Assembly: GCA_011525385.1 (NCBI GenBank)
Contig: WTGF01000027.1
Span: 1 to 39,799 of the forward strand
DNA length: 39,799 nucleotides
Reading direction: 5' to 3'
Origin: Chloroflexota bacterium
GTDB taxonomy: Bacteria > Chloroflexota > Anaerolineae > Aggregatilineales > Phototrophicaceae
This document shows, in pieces, positions 1 through 9,119 of the stretch (positions are counted from its first letter, which is position 1; the number at the start of each line of letters is the position of its first letter). Both the position numbers and the translations under genes were made by a program. The notes under the pieces were generated by a model that saw only the letters and a list, made by a program, of their open reading frames with translations, had not been told where the DNA came from and did not search any database.

Positions 1-2
1 CG

Positions 3-119
3 GGATGCAAGGTATTTTGCGTGGGCGGCGGCATTGTCGCGCGTGTGTCTACATTGCCTTGCGATGTAGGCGTAGCTACGACTTTCACCACTCCTCCGGT
101 CCGTGCGCTTTTGCAATAA
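3..119 (+). CDS. C-terminal end of an unrecognised protein (partial)
   Basis: The third frame is open from the window edge to a TAA at 117-119 and encodes 38 residues, including VGGGIVARVSTLP and TTFTTPPVRALLQ before the stop. The translation reads like ordinary protein, and it ends shortly before rpe on the same strand. The other two frames close with less protein-like sequence. I do not recognise the family. The rest of the gene lies outside the window, so this is only a plausible partial gene. Confidence 0.4.
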   Translation, partial: GCKVFCVGGGIVARVSTLPCDVGVATTFTTPPVRALLQ

Positions 120-176
120 CGCTGTGTAACAAGTAATATGAGACTGTGCGTCGCTCTCTAAAATCGGGGTCCAGCA

Positions 177-857
177 ATGACAAACAAGCTGATCAAAATA
201 GCGCCCTCAATCCTGTCGGCGGATTTCACTCAACTCGGGGAAGAAGTGAAGCAGGCGCAAGACGCTGGCGCCGACTGGATACATATTGATGTGATGGACG
301 GGCAGTTTGTACCCAATATCACTATGGGGCCGCTGGTTGTAGAAGCTGTGAAAAAGGTCGCGAATATCCCCTTGGACGTACATTTGATGACCGTACAGCC
401 GGAGCGCCTTATAGGACGGTTTGCCGCCTGCGGGGCCGATTCCATCACTGTGCACGTCGAGGCTTGCACGCACCTTCATCGCGTCCTGGGACAGATTAAA
501 TCCGCCGACTGCCGGGCCGGCGTCGCGCTGAATCCTCACACGTCGGCGACGGCGCTTGGCGAGATCCTGGATATGGTCGATATCATCAATGTGATGACTG
601 TCAACCCGGGATTCGGCGGTCAAGCGTTCATCAGGGCGATGACCGCCAAGATCGCTTCATTGCGCGCTATGGTTGATAGGGGTGGGTCAAATATCGACAT
701 TGAAGTTGACGGCGGCATCAATAGCGAGACGATCCTCCTGGCTGTGGCAGCCGGGGCCAATGTCATGATCGCCGGTACTTGCGTATTCGGGCATGCAGGA
801 GGCATCGCCGCCGGCATCCAGGATTTGCGTCAAGCAATCGCGAGTCTTGATAGCTGA
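177..857 (+). CDS. rpe: Ribulose-phosphate 3-epimerase
   Basis: This enzyme interconverts D-ribulose 5-phosphate and D-xylulose 5-phosphate in the cytosolic pentose phosphate pathway. The 226-residue product has the normal length and the full set of family motifs on a TIM barrel: IAPSILSADF near the N-terminus, HIDVMDGQFVPNITMG (metal ligands and catalytic Asp), VHLM, the phosphate-binding NPGFGGQ loop and the second catalytic Asp in VDGGI. The ATG start has no strong Shine-Dalgarno sequence in front of it. The stop TGA overlaps the ATG of the next gene by one base (TGATG), so it is translationally coupled to the fatty acid kinase gene and heads a compact operon that runs at least to recG. 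Confidence 0.96.
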   Translation: MTNKLIKIAPSILSADFTQLGEEVKQAQDAGADWIHIDVMDGQFVPNITMGPLVVEAVKKVANIPLDVHLMTVQPERLIGRFAACGADSITVHVEACTHLHRVLGQIKSADCRAGVALNPHTSATALGEILDMVDIINVMTVNPGFGGQAFIRAMTAKIASLRAMVDRGGSNIDIEVDGGINSETILLAVAAGANVMIAGTCVFGHAGGIAAGIQDLRQAIASLDS

Positions 858-2536
858 TGTCTTCATGTCGCAACAAGACCGGCGTCGACGGCAACGCGCT
901 GAAACAGGTCTTGGCAAGCGCCATCGGCCAGTTTTCCCAGCATATTGAAGTAATCAACGAAATGAATGTCTTTCCGGTCCCTGACGGAGACACGGGAATC
1001 AACATGTACCACACACTCCAGCGCGCCTACAGCGAAATATCGGATCTCGATAGTTCGGACGTTGCGGAAGTATCCCGGCGATTCGCCTATGGCGCGTTAA
1101 TGGGGGCCCGCGGAAACAGCGGCACAATCCTTTCGCAGTTGCTAAAGGGATTCGCTGAGCAACTGGGGACGGCCGAAGCGCTGGATACCTCCCAATTCGC
1201 CCTTGCTTGCAAACGCGCGGTGCAATTTGCCTATGAAGCAGTAACAAGCCCGGTAGAAGGTACTATTCTCACCGTCGCGCGGGAAGCGACGGAAACGCTC
1301 GAGCTTCATGCGGGCGACGACCTGGCGCTCCCCAAGGCGCTGACTATCCTGGTTCGCGCAGCGCAGGCATCGCTGCGCAGAACGCCGGAACTGTTGCCGA
1401 TACTAAAGGAGTCCGGCGTCGTTGATTCAGGCGCCTTGGGCCTGGTCTTGTTCCTGGAAGGACTCGCGTCCGGCGACGGCAAATTGGATTCCCCGGAGAA
1501 AGCGGAATCCCCTGTTGCAGCGGGCTCGGGCGTCGCGATGGATTCGTCCAGAGACGCCTCCTATGGCTACGATGTGCAGTTTCTCATGCTGGGCAAGGAC
1601 TTGAATATCGCTCAAATCCGTCAAGACCTGGAGCCCGTGGGCTGGTCTCTACTGGTGGTCGGCGACCACTCCACGGTCAAGGTCCACATACATGTGGACA
1701 ATCCCGCCCTACCCATCGACTATGCGGTGCAATCCGGCGCAATACTGGATGACATCGTCATCGAAAACATGGAATTGCAGTTCCGGCGAAGACCGTGGCA
1801 AGAGACATCATCAGCAGCGCCGCCGAAACATCAGACAGCAGAGGCCTACGGAGTGATCGCCGTGGCCCCGGGAGACGGATTAAGGGCAGTTTTTGAGGAT
1901 CTGGGATGTGAAGCGGTAATCCGCGGCGGACAGGGCAGAAATCCCAGCGTGGAAGATTTCCTCGTTGCAATTGACCGGGTGAACGCTTCGAGCGTGTTCA
2001 TCCTGCCAAACAATCGCAACATCATCATGACCGCCAGACAAGCAGCTGAAAGCGCCGATGAGAGGCGCGTCGATGTCCTGCCCACGACGTCCGTCGTCCA
2101 AGGGATTAGCGCATTGATCGCCCTGCGTTCATTTGAAGACAGTGGTGAAGACAGCGGTGAAGACGGCGGGGGCGATTTGGACTCGGCGATCGGCGAAATG
2201 AGAGCCGCGGCCCAGCAAGTCTGTTCGATAGAGATCACGCAGGCAACCAGAGATTCTCATCTGGGTGGCTTGGCAATAGGCTGTGGCGACTTCCTCGCTA
2301 CCAGCGACGGCCAGATTCTGGTTGCCGGCGCCACAATCGAGGCATCTGTAAGCGATGCTTTGGCCAAAGTCCTAAAGGCCGAACATGAACTGGTTACCTT
2401 ATATTATGGCGACGGCATCCAGGAGCGAGAGGCCAAGAAATTGATTGAGCGTTTATCATTTACCTATTCGGAATTAGAATTTGATCTGGTCTTCGGCGGA
2501 CAAGAACTTTACCCGTATTTGATCGGCCTTGAGTGA
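857..2536 (+). CDS. fakA: Fatty acid kinase catalytic subunit FakA (Dak phosphatase/DhaL family)
   Basis: In the FakAB system FakA phosphorylates fatty acids held by a FakB (DegV) protein, making acyl-phosphate for phospholipid synthesis. The 559-residue product has an N-terminal DhaL-type nucleotide-binding domain with NVFPVPDGDTGINM at residues 37-50 (Asp43 and Asp45 as candidate Mg-ATP ligands), ARGNSGTILSQLLKGF from residue 84 and VDSG at 189-192. It is followed by the FakA-specific middle and C-terminal domains. Two DegV genes follow directly, which fits one kinase serving two acyl carriers. An acidic linker encoded by a triplicated 12-base unit (2135-2170) lies in the C-terminal half. 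The start overlaps the rpe stop. The assignment rests on family motifs and neighbourhood. Confidence 0.9.
   Translation: MSSCRNKTGVDGNALKQVLASAIGQFSQHIEVINEMNVFPVPDGDTGINMYHTLQRAYSEISDLDSSDVAEVSRRFAYGALMGARGNSGTILSQLLKGFAEQLGTAEALDTSQFALACKRAVQFAYEAVTSPVEGTILTVAREATETLELHAGDDLALPKALTILVRAAQASLRRTPELLPILKESGVVDSGALGLVLFLEGLASGDGKLDSPEKAESPVAAGSGVAMDSSRDASYGYDVQFLMLGKDLNIAQIRQDLEPVGWSLLVVGDHSTVKVHIHVDNPALPIDYAVQSGAILDDIVIENMELQFRRRPWQETSSAAPPKHQTAEAYGVIAVAPGDGLRAVFEDLGCEAVIRGGQGRNPSVEDFLVAIDRVNASSVFILPNNRNIIMTARQAAESADERRVDVLPTTSVVQGISALIALRSFEDSGEDSGEDGGGDLDSAIGEMRAAAQQVCSIEITQATRDSHLGGLAIGCGDFLATSDGQILVAGATIEASVSDALAKVLKAEHELVTLYYGDGIQEREAKKLIERLSFTYSELEFDLVFGGQELYPYLIGLE
2135..2170 (+). repeat. 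Three tandem copies of a 12-base unit inside fakA
   Basis: Three consecutive copies of GAAGACAGTGGT-like units encode EDSG, EDSG and EDGG in an acidic, probably flexible linker. The third copy has diverged (GAAGACGGCGGG). The units are in frame, so gain or loss of a copy would change only linker length. Confidence 0.7.
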
Positions 2537-3411
2537 TGCCTCGAATCCATATAGTCACCGATAGCGGCGCGACATTTTCCAATCCGCGCCTGATAAAACA
2601 CTACCCGGTGACGATCTTGCCCAATCAAATTGAAATCGAGGGGGTTCGCTTTCAAGAAGATATCGATCTGGAAAGTGAGCACGCCTTTGAACTTCTGGGA
2701 AAACTTGGGGCGACGCCGACCGTCATTCCGCCGTCGGAAAACGATTATGCCGAACTGTACGCTCGGCTCTCGCATTTTTACGATGTGATAATTTCCATTC
2801 ATCCGTCGCGCGACTTGAGCAAGAGTTGGCAAAACGGCCGGTTGGCTGCGCAGCAGGTTGGAAACGACTGTGAGATCGCGGTAATTGATTCGCAAAGCCT
2901 CTGCGCGGGTCAAGGTATGCTGGTACGCGTCGCGGCGCGGGCCGCTCACGACAAACTTGGGGTTGAAGAGGCGATTCAGGCGGTGCGTATGGCGGTCAAC
3001 CGCGTTTATTCGGTCTATTGCATACACGACCTGGATTACCTGCGCTTTAACCGGATCATGAAACCGTCTCATGCGATCTTGTGCACGCACATGGGCATCA
3101 AGCCATTTGTCAGCTTGGAAGACGGTAAGATCATCGTTATTGAAAAGGTCCGCAACCAGCCGCAGGTCATCGAGCGACTGGTCGAGTTTTTGGTAGAATT
3201 TAACGAATTAGATGACGCAGTGATGTTGCAGCACCAGAACCAAATCAGTGAAGAGACCCGCATCATGCAGGATCGATTGGCTCTGGAATTCCCGGGCCAG
3301 CATTTTCCCTTCACTATGTACAGCACAACTATGGCAACCTGGCTTGGTCCAAGCGCGATAGGCGTCGCGGTATTGGAAAAGGAAACGGACGACTTGGACT
3401 ATGACTTTTAA
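2536..3411 (+). CDS. fakB: DegV family fatty-acid-binding protein FakB (first copy)
   Basis: DegV/FakB proteins bind a fatty acid and present it to FakA for phosphorylation. The ~291-residue product begins with the DegV signature IVTDSGATF. It contains TPTVIPPSEN (in place of the canonical TTSQPSP loop), IISIHPSRDLSKSW (in place of the usual SxxLSGTxx), IAVIDSQSLCAGQG, and the C-terminal THMGIKPFVSLEDGKI and GPSAIGV segments. The ATG at 2536 overlaps the fakA stop. A GTG one codon upstream at 2533 is an alternative start. Compared with the next gene, its ligand-loop motifs are less canonical, so the two copies probably prefer different acyl chains (inference). Confidence 0.85.
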   Translation: MPRIHIVTDSGATFSNPRLIKHYPVTILPNQIEIEGVRFQEDIDLESEHAFELLGKLGATPTVIPPSENDYAELYARLSHFYDVIISIHPSRDLSKSWQNGRLAAQQVGNDCEIAVIDSQSLCAGQGMLVRVAARAAHDKLGVEEAIQAVRMAVNRVYSVYCIHDLDYLRFNRIMKPSHAILCTHMGIKPFVSLEDGKIIVIEKVRNQPQVIERLVEFLVEFNELDDAVMLQHQNQISEETRIMQDRLALEFPGQHFPFTMYSTTMATWLGPSAIGVAVLEKETDDLDYDF

Positions 3412-4258
3412 ACGGATTCGAGTTGCAGCCGACAGCGTCTGCGACTTGCCGGTCGAGATCGTCAGGAAGCTGGATATCCGGATCATTCCGACATATGTCA
3501 ATATCGGCGACCAGAGCATTCCCGATGACGGCGCGGCGCTTGATCGCCAAGCCTTCTATCGCCAACTGCCCTCCATGAGGGTGCAGCCTACAACCTCCGC
3601 TCCATCCCCGGGAGAAGCGGAGGCATTCTACCAGGAGATGCTAAACGATGGCGCGGAAAAAATCGTGTCGATCCATGTGCCGGACAGGCTGAGCGGCGTG
3701 CTCAATACCATGCGCTTGGGCGCGCGCGCTGTAGACGCGGAACGAGTAGCGCTCGTAGACAGTTTGCAACTGACATTCGGAATAGGATTCCAGGTTTGGG
3801 TGGCTGCCGAATTAGCTGTCGAGGGCGCGTCGTTGCCTGACATTCTGGAAGCGATTGAACGGGTACGCCAGCATACCGAGGTTTACGCCATTATCGATAC
3901 GATGCAATACTTGCAGCGGAGCGGCCGCGTTAGCTCACTTGTCGCCGGTATCGGAACATTGCTCAAGATCAAGCCGATTGTCCGTGTCGCCGACGGCGAT
4001 ATCAGCTCGCTGGCGCGTTCGCGAACCTGGTCTCGCGCGGAAGCAAAGCTCAAGGCGCTCACGCAAGATCAGGCGCCTTTGGACCGTCTCGCGATCTTGC
4101 ATATCGACAATCGCCTTGGCGCCGAGCGTTTTTTGGACTCTATCCGAGAGATTGCGCCACAGGAGACGCATATCATTGAAGTATGCCCAACTTTAGGCGC
4201 GCATATTGGACCGGGCTCGATCGGCGTGGCGACCTTGAACCAAGACTGGAGAAACTGA
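3401..4258 (+). CDS. fakB: DegV family fatty-acid-binding protein FakB (second copy)
   Basis: This is the second DegV paralogue in tandem, 285 residues, starting 11 bases inside the end of the first. It carries VAADSVCDLP at the N-terminus, the canonical TTSAPSPGEAEAF loop, IVSIHVPDRLSGVLN (ligand-carboxylate loop), VALVDSLQL, and YLQRSGRVSSLVAGIGTLLKIKP, the usual DegV C-domain segment that ends with the continuing report on the headgroup side. The second-domain motif GPGSIGV is also present. It presumably delivers a different fatty acid class to the same FakA. Function is inferred from the family and from direct linkage to fakA. Confidence 0.9.
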   Translation: MTFKRIRVAADSVCDLPVEIVRKLDIRIIPTYVNIGDQSIPDDGAALDRQAFYRQLPSMRVQPTTSAPSPGEAEAFYQEMLNDGAEKIVSIHVPDRLSGVLNTMRLGARAVDAERVALVDSLQLTFGIGFQVWVAAELAVEGASLPDILEAIERVRQHTEVYAIIDTMQYLQRSGRVSSLVAGIGTLLKIKPIVRVADGDISSLARSRTWSRAEAKLKALTQDQAPLDRLAILHIDNRLGAERFLDSIREIAPQETHIIEVCPTLGAHIGPGSIGVATLNQDWRN

Positions 4259-4261
4259 TAC

Positions 4262-6952
4262 ATGCCTTCCGCACTGGAAACATTGGTCAAGATCTTGAAG
4301 TTGGAACACGAACAGGGCGGCAATGATACGGCGGTAGTCGGGGGCTTGAGCGACTATTGCAGGAATTGGGAGCCCGAAGCGCGACGACAAGCGCGTAAAC
4401 CAGCGCATCAGATACTTATTGACGAGATCATGGATTGCCTCAAGGACTATGGGGAGATCAAGCCAGAAGACAATCGCAAGGACAGGATAAGTTACATACT
4501 GGATCGCATTACCAATCGCGTCCCGCCACCGCCCGAGTACAGCGACAGATTGCGGGCTTGGACGGAAAAAATGGCTGCGGACAAGCCGAGCGACCCGCGC
4601 GGACGACGCGGACGCGATCACTCGGACCGGCGGCAAGCAAGGCCATCGCGGTCGCGAAAGGCTGGGTCGTCATCGCAAAAGCAGGACTTCCGAGATGACG
4701 ATGCGACCTGGGACGAAGACTATACGGGCGGCCCGCAGAGCGGGGAGTTGGACATCAAGCCGCTGCCGCGCTTGGAGCGCCCGCCGCGGATACCGCGCCC
4801 CGACTGGAGTTTCGAAGAGGCGCTAGCGCTCTATGACGAGCTCGCCGCGCCGACTACAGACGTGAAAGGCATCGGCAATAAATTAGCTGAATCCCTCAAG
4901 CAGTTAGATCTGCATACCATTGGCCAATTGCTCTTTAATTTCCCGCGGGACTACCTGGATTACACTGAGCTCAAATGTATCCGCGATCTGGTTCCAAATG
5001 AAACGACGACGATCGTCGCGACAGTCTCGCATGCGGGATCGGCAATCGGCGCGAAGCAGCGACAGGATTTCTTGGCGCGGGTGACTGACGGCTCGGGCAC
5101 GCTCTCGATTCGCTTCTTTGGCCAGCATTATCTCTCCGGCAGAATACGGCCCGGCAAGCAAATCGTACTCAACGGAAAGGTGACCGTATACCGGGATCGC
5201 CTGCAAATGTCGAATCCCGAATGGGAGCACGTCGACCTGGAGAACCTGCAGATTGTCGGCATTGTGCCTGTATATCGACTCGGCAAAGGTATGCGACCGC
5301 GGCTCTTTCGGAAAACCATGAAGGCTCTCAGCGCAGATTGGGCCGGTAGCTTGCCTGACCCCATACCGCAGTCCGTCCTGGAGCGCGCGGAATTGGCGGA
5401 TTTGGGTTGGGCCGTGCGCCAGAGGCATTTTCCCTCGGGATGGGATCACTTGCGCCATGCGTATCGACGTCTAGCGTTTGACGAGCTGCTGATGCTGCAA
5501 CTCGCCGTGCTTGGCAACCGTCGAAAGTGGCAGTCGGCGCAGATCCCGGCGCTGCCAATATCTGACGAGGTCTTGGCAGGTTTCATCAAGAACGCCTTCG
5601 AGTTTGAACTGACAGCGGACCAACAAGCTGCTATTGCGGACATACGCGAAGACATGGCAAAGACCATGCCGATGAACAGGCTCATACAGGGTGATGTTGG
5701 CTCCGGCAAAACCGCCGTCGCGATGGTCGCAATGGCGATAGCGCTAGCAAACGAAAAGCAGGCGGCCTTAATGGCGCCAACTGGCATCTTGGCGGAGCAG
5801 CACTATCGGGTGATTGCAAATGCCGTAGAGGCCTTTCCCGGAACCAATCGACCAGTAGTTGCCCTGCTCACCAGCGCCCTTAACAGTTCAGAACGTGAAG
5901 CTATCTATCGCGGCGTGGGGGACGGCTCAATTGATATTGTTGTCGGTACGCATTCCTTGATCCAGGAAGGCCTTGACTTCAAGGAATTGGGGATCGTGGT
6001 GATTGACGAGCAGCATCGCTTTGGCGTTGGCCAGCGCGCCAAGTTGCGGGGCAAGGGTGGCAACCCGCACTTGCTAGTGATGACCGCCACGCCAATACCC
6101 CGAACGCTTTCATTGACGATCTACGCCGATCTGGATTTGACGCTTATTAAAGAAAAACCGCCAGGCCGGCGACAGATTATAACAAAAGTCATCGACCCGG
6201 TTGCGCGTGAACGTCTGCACGGATTCGTGATAACTCAGTTGGAACAGGGCCGGCAAGCATTCTTTATCCATCCGCTGGTCGAAGAATCCGAGTCGGTGGA
6301 AACCGCGTCCGCAACAGAAGCATTTGAAAGCCTGCAAAAGGTGTTTTTCCGGTATCGCGTCTGCCTCTTGCACGGGCGAATGAGTTCCGCCGAAAAGGAT
6401 CGACTCATGTCGGAATTCAGCGCGGGCCAACATGATGTGATGGTCACAACGTCGGTAGCGGAAGTCGGCGTCGACGTCCCCAATGCCTCGGTCATTGTCA
6501 TTGATGGCGCCAATCGTTTTGGCCTGGCGCAATTGCATCAATTCCGGGGCCGGGTCGGACGCGGGGAACAGCAGTCATATTGCTTTCTGATCCCGGACCG
6601 GTCGGCGAGCGTCAACATGGATCGGGTTCACGACATGCTTCAGGGCGAGGCGCCACAGGATCTACTCTCCGTTGCGGAGAGACGCCTGGTCGCGATGGCT
6701 CAAAGTAACGACGGTTTCGCATTGGCGGAATTGGACTGGCAATTGCGGGGCGGGGGCGACTTGCTGGGCTGGCGGCAGAGTGGCAAGGATGTTTTGCAAT
6801 CCTTGCAAAAGTTTTCGCCAGAGCTGGTCCAGTTGGCGCAGCGCGAGGCGCGCACGATTTATGAAGAAGACCCGTCGCTGACATTGCCGGAGTATCAGTT
6901 GTTGGCCCGCCGTATCAGCCAACTTTACACTGATCAAAGCGAATTGAGCTGA
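4262..6952 (+). CDS. recG: ATP-dependent DNA helicase RecG
   Basis: RecG remodels stalled replication forks and branch-migrates Holliday junctions. The 896-residue product is longer than the ~690-residue enterobacterial form because of a ~200-residue N-terminal extension whose middle (about 100-160) is charged and probably disordered. After it come the OB-fold wedge domain and the superfamily 2 motor: Walker A GDVGSGKT at 477-484, APTGILAEQH, DEQH at 582-585, MTATPIPRTL and QFRGRVGRG at 760-768. The RecG C-terminal LRGGGDLLGWRQSG block follows. The start lies three bases after the second fakB stop. Linkage of fakA-type genes with recG is also seen in Firmicutes (yloV-recG in Bacillus). Confidence 0.96.
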   Translation: MPSALETLVKILKLEHEQGGNDTAVVGGLSDYCRNWEPEARRQARKPAHQILIDEIMDCLKDYGEIKPEDNRKDRISYILDRITNRVPPPPEYSDRLRAWTEKMAADKPSDPRGRRGRDHSDRRQARPSRSRKAGSSSQKQDFRDDDATWDEDYTGGPQSGELDIKPLPRLERPPRIPRPDWSFEEALALYDELAAPTTDVKGIGNKLAESLKQLDLHTIGQLLFNFPRDYLDYTELKCIRDLVPNETTTIVATVSHAGSAIGAKQRQDFLARVTDGSGTLSIRFFGQHYLSGRIRPGKQIVLNGKVTVYRDRLQMSNPEWEHVDLENLQIVGIVPVYRLGKGMRPRLFRKTMKALSADWAGSLPDPIPQSVLERAELADLGWAVRQRHFPSGWDHLRHAYRRLAFDELLMLQLAVLGNRRKWQSAQIPALPISDEVLAGFIKNAFEFELTADQQAAIADIREDMAKTMPMNRLIQGDVGSGKTAVAMVAMAIALANEKQAALMAPTGILAEQHYRVIANAVEAFPGTNRPVVALLTSALNSSEREAIYRGVGDGSIDIVVGTHSLIQEGLDFKELGIVVIDEQHRFGVGQRAKLRGKGGNPHLLVMTATPIPRTLSLTIYADLDLTLIKEKPPGRRQIITKVIDPVARERLHGFVITQLEQGRQAFFIHPLVEESESVETASATEAFESLQKVFFRYRVCLLHGRMSSAEKDRLMSEFSAGQHDVMVTTSVAEVGVDVPNASVIVIDGANRFGLAQLHQFRGRVGRGEQQSYCFLIPDRSASVNMDRVHDMLQGEAPQDLLSVAERRLVAMAQSNDGFALAELDWQLRGGGDLLGWRQSGKDVLQSLQKFSPELVQLAQREARTIYEEDPSLTLPEYQLLARRISQLYTDQSELS

Positions 6953-6967
6953 GGAGGCGCTGACATC

Positions 6968-7780
6968 TTGCTGCGCAAAACGCGTTTGTACATATCAAGG
7001 TACTCGTATTACCTGCGCTCGATATTCACCATCCTGCTGGGCATGTCGCCTCGAACAAAGATTATCGCAAGTTTTTTGGGACTGGAAAACGCGGTATTCA
7101 CGATCGAACTCAAAGGCGAATTGAGGTTTAACGTGCGTTCCAGAATGGACATATGGATTGCCAAAGAGACCTGCCTCGACCGCGACTACGAAAAGCATGG
7201 AGCCAGATTGAAACCCGGCTGGACGATCGTGGATATTGGCGGTGGAATCGGCGATTTCGCCATTTTAGCCGCGCAGACCGACGGCAGCTCTATACATGTC
7301 TATGAACCCTTTGAAGAGTCGCGACAACTACTGCGCGAGAACCTGAAGCTCAACAGCGTAAACAACGTGATTTGCCACCCGGAAGCTGTCGGCGCTGATT
7401 TTGGCTCCGGCCACATGGACACAAGCCCGCCCCACCCCGTCATGTACCATATGGTCGGGGATACCGTTCAAACGGCAAAAGAGGTAGCGACCGTTCCTTT
7501 GTCCGAGGTCATTCGGCGCAGTGGCAAAAAGGTTATAGATTTCATGAAAGTAGATTGTGAAGGCGCGGAATACGATATCTTCTTCAATGCGGACGACGCT
7601 TCGCTGGCATCGATCAATCGCATCAGTATGGAGTACCATAACCACCTCACCGAATACAGGCATGAAGATCTGTGCAATCTGTTTCGCGCCAAGGGCTTCA
7701 CCGTGACCACAGCGGGCAATCCAGCGCATGACACCATAGGTTTCCTTTACGCGAAAAACAACCGCACCAACTCTCACTAA
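6968..7780 (+). CDS. FkbM family SAM-dependent methyltransferase
   Basis: The 270-residue product has a Rossmann-type methyltransferase core: VDIGGGIGDFAIL at 88-100 (SAM motif I), an acidic residue in VYEPFE (ribose binding) and the FkbM signature FMKVDCEGAEYDI. FkbM-type enzymes O-methylate small molecules or glycans. The substrate here is unknown. The N-terminal ~40 residues are hydrophobic/basic and may contact a membrane. The gene probably begins with TTG at 6968, preceded by a GAGGAGG Shine-Dalgarno sequence at a suitable distance. It is 15 bases downstream of recG and likely cotranscribed, although it shares no obvious function with the genes above it. Confidence 0.85.
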   Translation: MLRKTRLYISRYSYYLRSIFTILLGMSPRTKIIASFLGLENAVFTIELKGELRFNVRSRMDIWIAKETCLDRDYEKHGARLKPGWTIVDIGGGIGDFAILAAQTDGSSIHVYEPFEESRQLLRENLKLNSVNNVICHPEAVGADFGSGHMDTSPPHPVMYHMVGDTVQTAKEVATVPLSEVIRRSGKKVIDFMKVDCEGAEYDIFFNADDASLASINRISMEYHNHLTEYRHEDLCNLFRAKGFTVTTAGNPAHDTIGFLYAKNNRTNSH

Positions 7781-7793
7781 GTTGTTTTTTGGT

Positions 7794-7799
7794 TATAAT
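7794..7799 (+). promoter_or_regulatory. Consensus -10 box upstream of coaD
   Basis: A perfect TATAAT is followed by a run of C within the gap between the methyltransferase gene and coaD, about 98 bases before the coaD start. No convincing -35 element is visible 16-18 bases upstream, so the promoter call is tentative. Confidence 0.35.
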
Positions 7800-7896
7800 C
7801 CCCCGAAATACTTGATTGAGGCGGATTCTATGTCAATTCTGTTGGCGCGCTTTTTTGAATCCCATTAGAATCATGTCGTGCCGTAGGAGCAGCTAG

Positions 7897-8385
7897 ATGT
7901 CGGGAAAGGGTATCGCAGTATATCCAGCGTCATTGGACCCCATACATTACGGACATATTGATGTCGCGATTCGAGCATCCCGGTTCTTTGACCAAATCAT
8001 TGTCGCGATCTATGCGAATCCCAAGAGCAAATCGGTACTGTTTAACATTAAGGAGCGCGTTGAACTTGCGCAGGTTGTATTCCAAGACTATCCAAATATC
8101 TCAGTAACGCAATACAGCACGCTTACCGTCAATTATGCACAATCGATAGGCGCCATTGCCTTAATACGTGGATTAAGAGTATTTGGGGATTTTGAGTTCG
8201 AGTTTCGCATGGGTATGGCAAATCGAAAATTGGCGCCGGAATTGGAAACAATCGCCATCTTGTCGGATGAGCAATTCATACACATTAGCTCGAGCACAAT
8301 TCGAGAAATTGCGGAACTGGGGGGTGACGTCAGTTCGATGGTACCACCAACTATTGAACGCGCGCTCAAAGAGAAGTTCAGCTAG
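7897..8385 (+). CDS. coaD: Pantetheine-phosphate adenylyltransferase
   Basis: CoaD transfers an adenylyl group from ATP to 4'-phosphopantetheine, the penultimate step of coenzyme A synthesis. The 162-residue length is typical. The nucleotidyltransferase signature is present as HYGH at 17-20. ALIRGLR and the C-terminal ISSSTIRE motif (ATP-phosphate binding) are intact. The phosphate loop reads YPASLDP rather than the usual YPGSFDP, a conservative but noticeable change. It is followed by a coiled-coil protein gene, probably in the same transcript. Confidence 0.95.
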   Translation: MSGKGIAVYPASLDPIHYGHIDVAIRASRFFDQIIVAIYANPKSKSVLFNIKERVELAQVVFQDYPNISVTQYSTLTVNYAQSIGAIALIRGLRVFGDFEFEFRMGMANRKLAPELETIAILSDEQFIHISSSTIREIAELGGDVSSMVPPTIERALKEKFS

Positions 8386-8433
8386 TGCATTTGTAAAGGA
8401 AACAGTCATTAACTTTCAGTGGGGAGGAAGCTG

Positions 8434-8997
8434 ATGGACATTCAACATCTTGTGGATCGCTTGGAAGACCTTATTGATGAAGGACGTCATCTTTTTGGCA
8501 CCAAGTACACTATGGTTGACGAAGAACGCGCCCTCGAGATCATCGATCAAATGCGGATATCGATTCCGGAAGAAATCGAAAAAGCGGCGCATGTGACCCA
8601 GCAGCGCGATCGAGTCTTGGCGCAAGCCAACGAGGAAGCTGCGCGGATTGTTCAACAAGCCCGGCAGCACAGCGAAGATTTGATTGATCAGCACGAGATG
8701 GTGAAACAAGCGAAAGTTCGTGCCGAGTACGTGATCGAACAAGCCAAGATAGAGTCTACGAAAATCACGGACGAAGCTGACGCCTACGTTCTCGCACAGC
8801 TCAATCAGCTCGAACATCAGTTTGCCCGTAGCCTGGAAGAAATCCGCAACGGCATCCACTTGATGCAATACGAAGAATCCGTGGTAGTGGAGATTGAGCC
8901 TGAAGAGCAAGCAATTCATGTCCCGCGCCCGGAAGTCAATCGCGAACCGATTAACTTTGACAGGCCTGCGCAGGCGCCGATCGGCAATCACATCTAA
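8434..8997 (+). CDS. Coiled-coil protein of unknown function
   Basis: The product is ~187 residues, almost entirely helical and charged, with a heptad-like stretch rich in Ala, Gln and Glu in its middle (QANEEAARIVQQARQHSE region). This resembles ATP synthase b/E-subunit stalks or DivIVA-like proteins, but no family-specific motif is visible. There is no signal peptide or membrane segment. The ATG at 8434 is chosen because GGGGAGGA lies just upstream; a GTG at 8419 is in frame but overlaps that Shine-Dalgarno sequence. It lies 48 bases after coaD and before a strong terminator, so it is likely the last gene of the coaD transcript. Confidence 0.75.
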   Translation: MDIQHLVDRLEDLIDEGRHLFGTKYTMVDEERALEIIDQMRISIPEEIEKAAHVTQQRDRVLAQANEEAARIVQQARQHSEDLIDQHEMVKQAKVRAEYVIEQAKIESTKITDEADAYVLAQLNQLEHQFARSLEEIRNGIHLMQYEESVVVEIEPEEQAIHVPRPEVNREPINFDRPAQAPIGNHI

Positions 8998-9022
8998 ATT
9001 ATCGCTTTCTATCGTGTAATGC

Positions 9023-9056
9023 AAAAGCGGACATCGAAGGGCTGATGTCCGCTTTT
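9023..9056 (+). terminator. Rho-independent terminator
   Basis: A perfect 13-bp stem (AAAAGCGGACATC with GATGTCCGCTTTT) closes an 8-base loop and ends in a short T run. It sits 25 bases after the coiled-coil gene. The A-run on the left side means it could also act on the opposite strand. Confidence 0.9.
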
Positions 9057-9119
9057 GTTGATCAGCACTGACAAAAGATCACCCTGCGGTTCATCGTCGG
9101 TTATTGCATCGCGCCAAAA

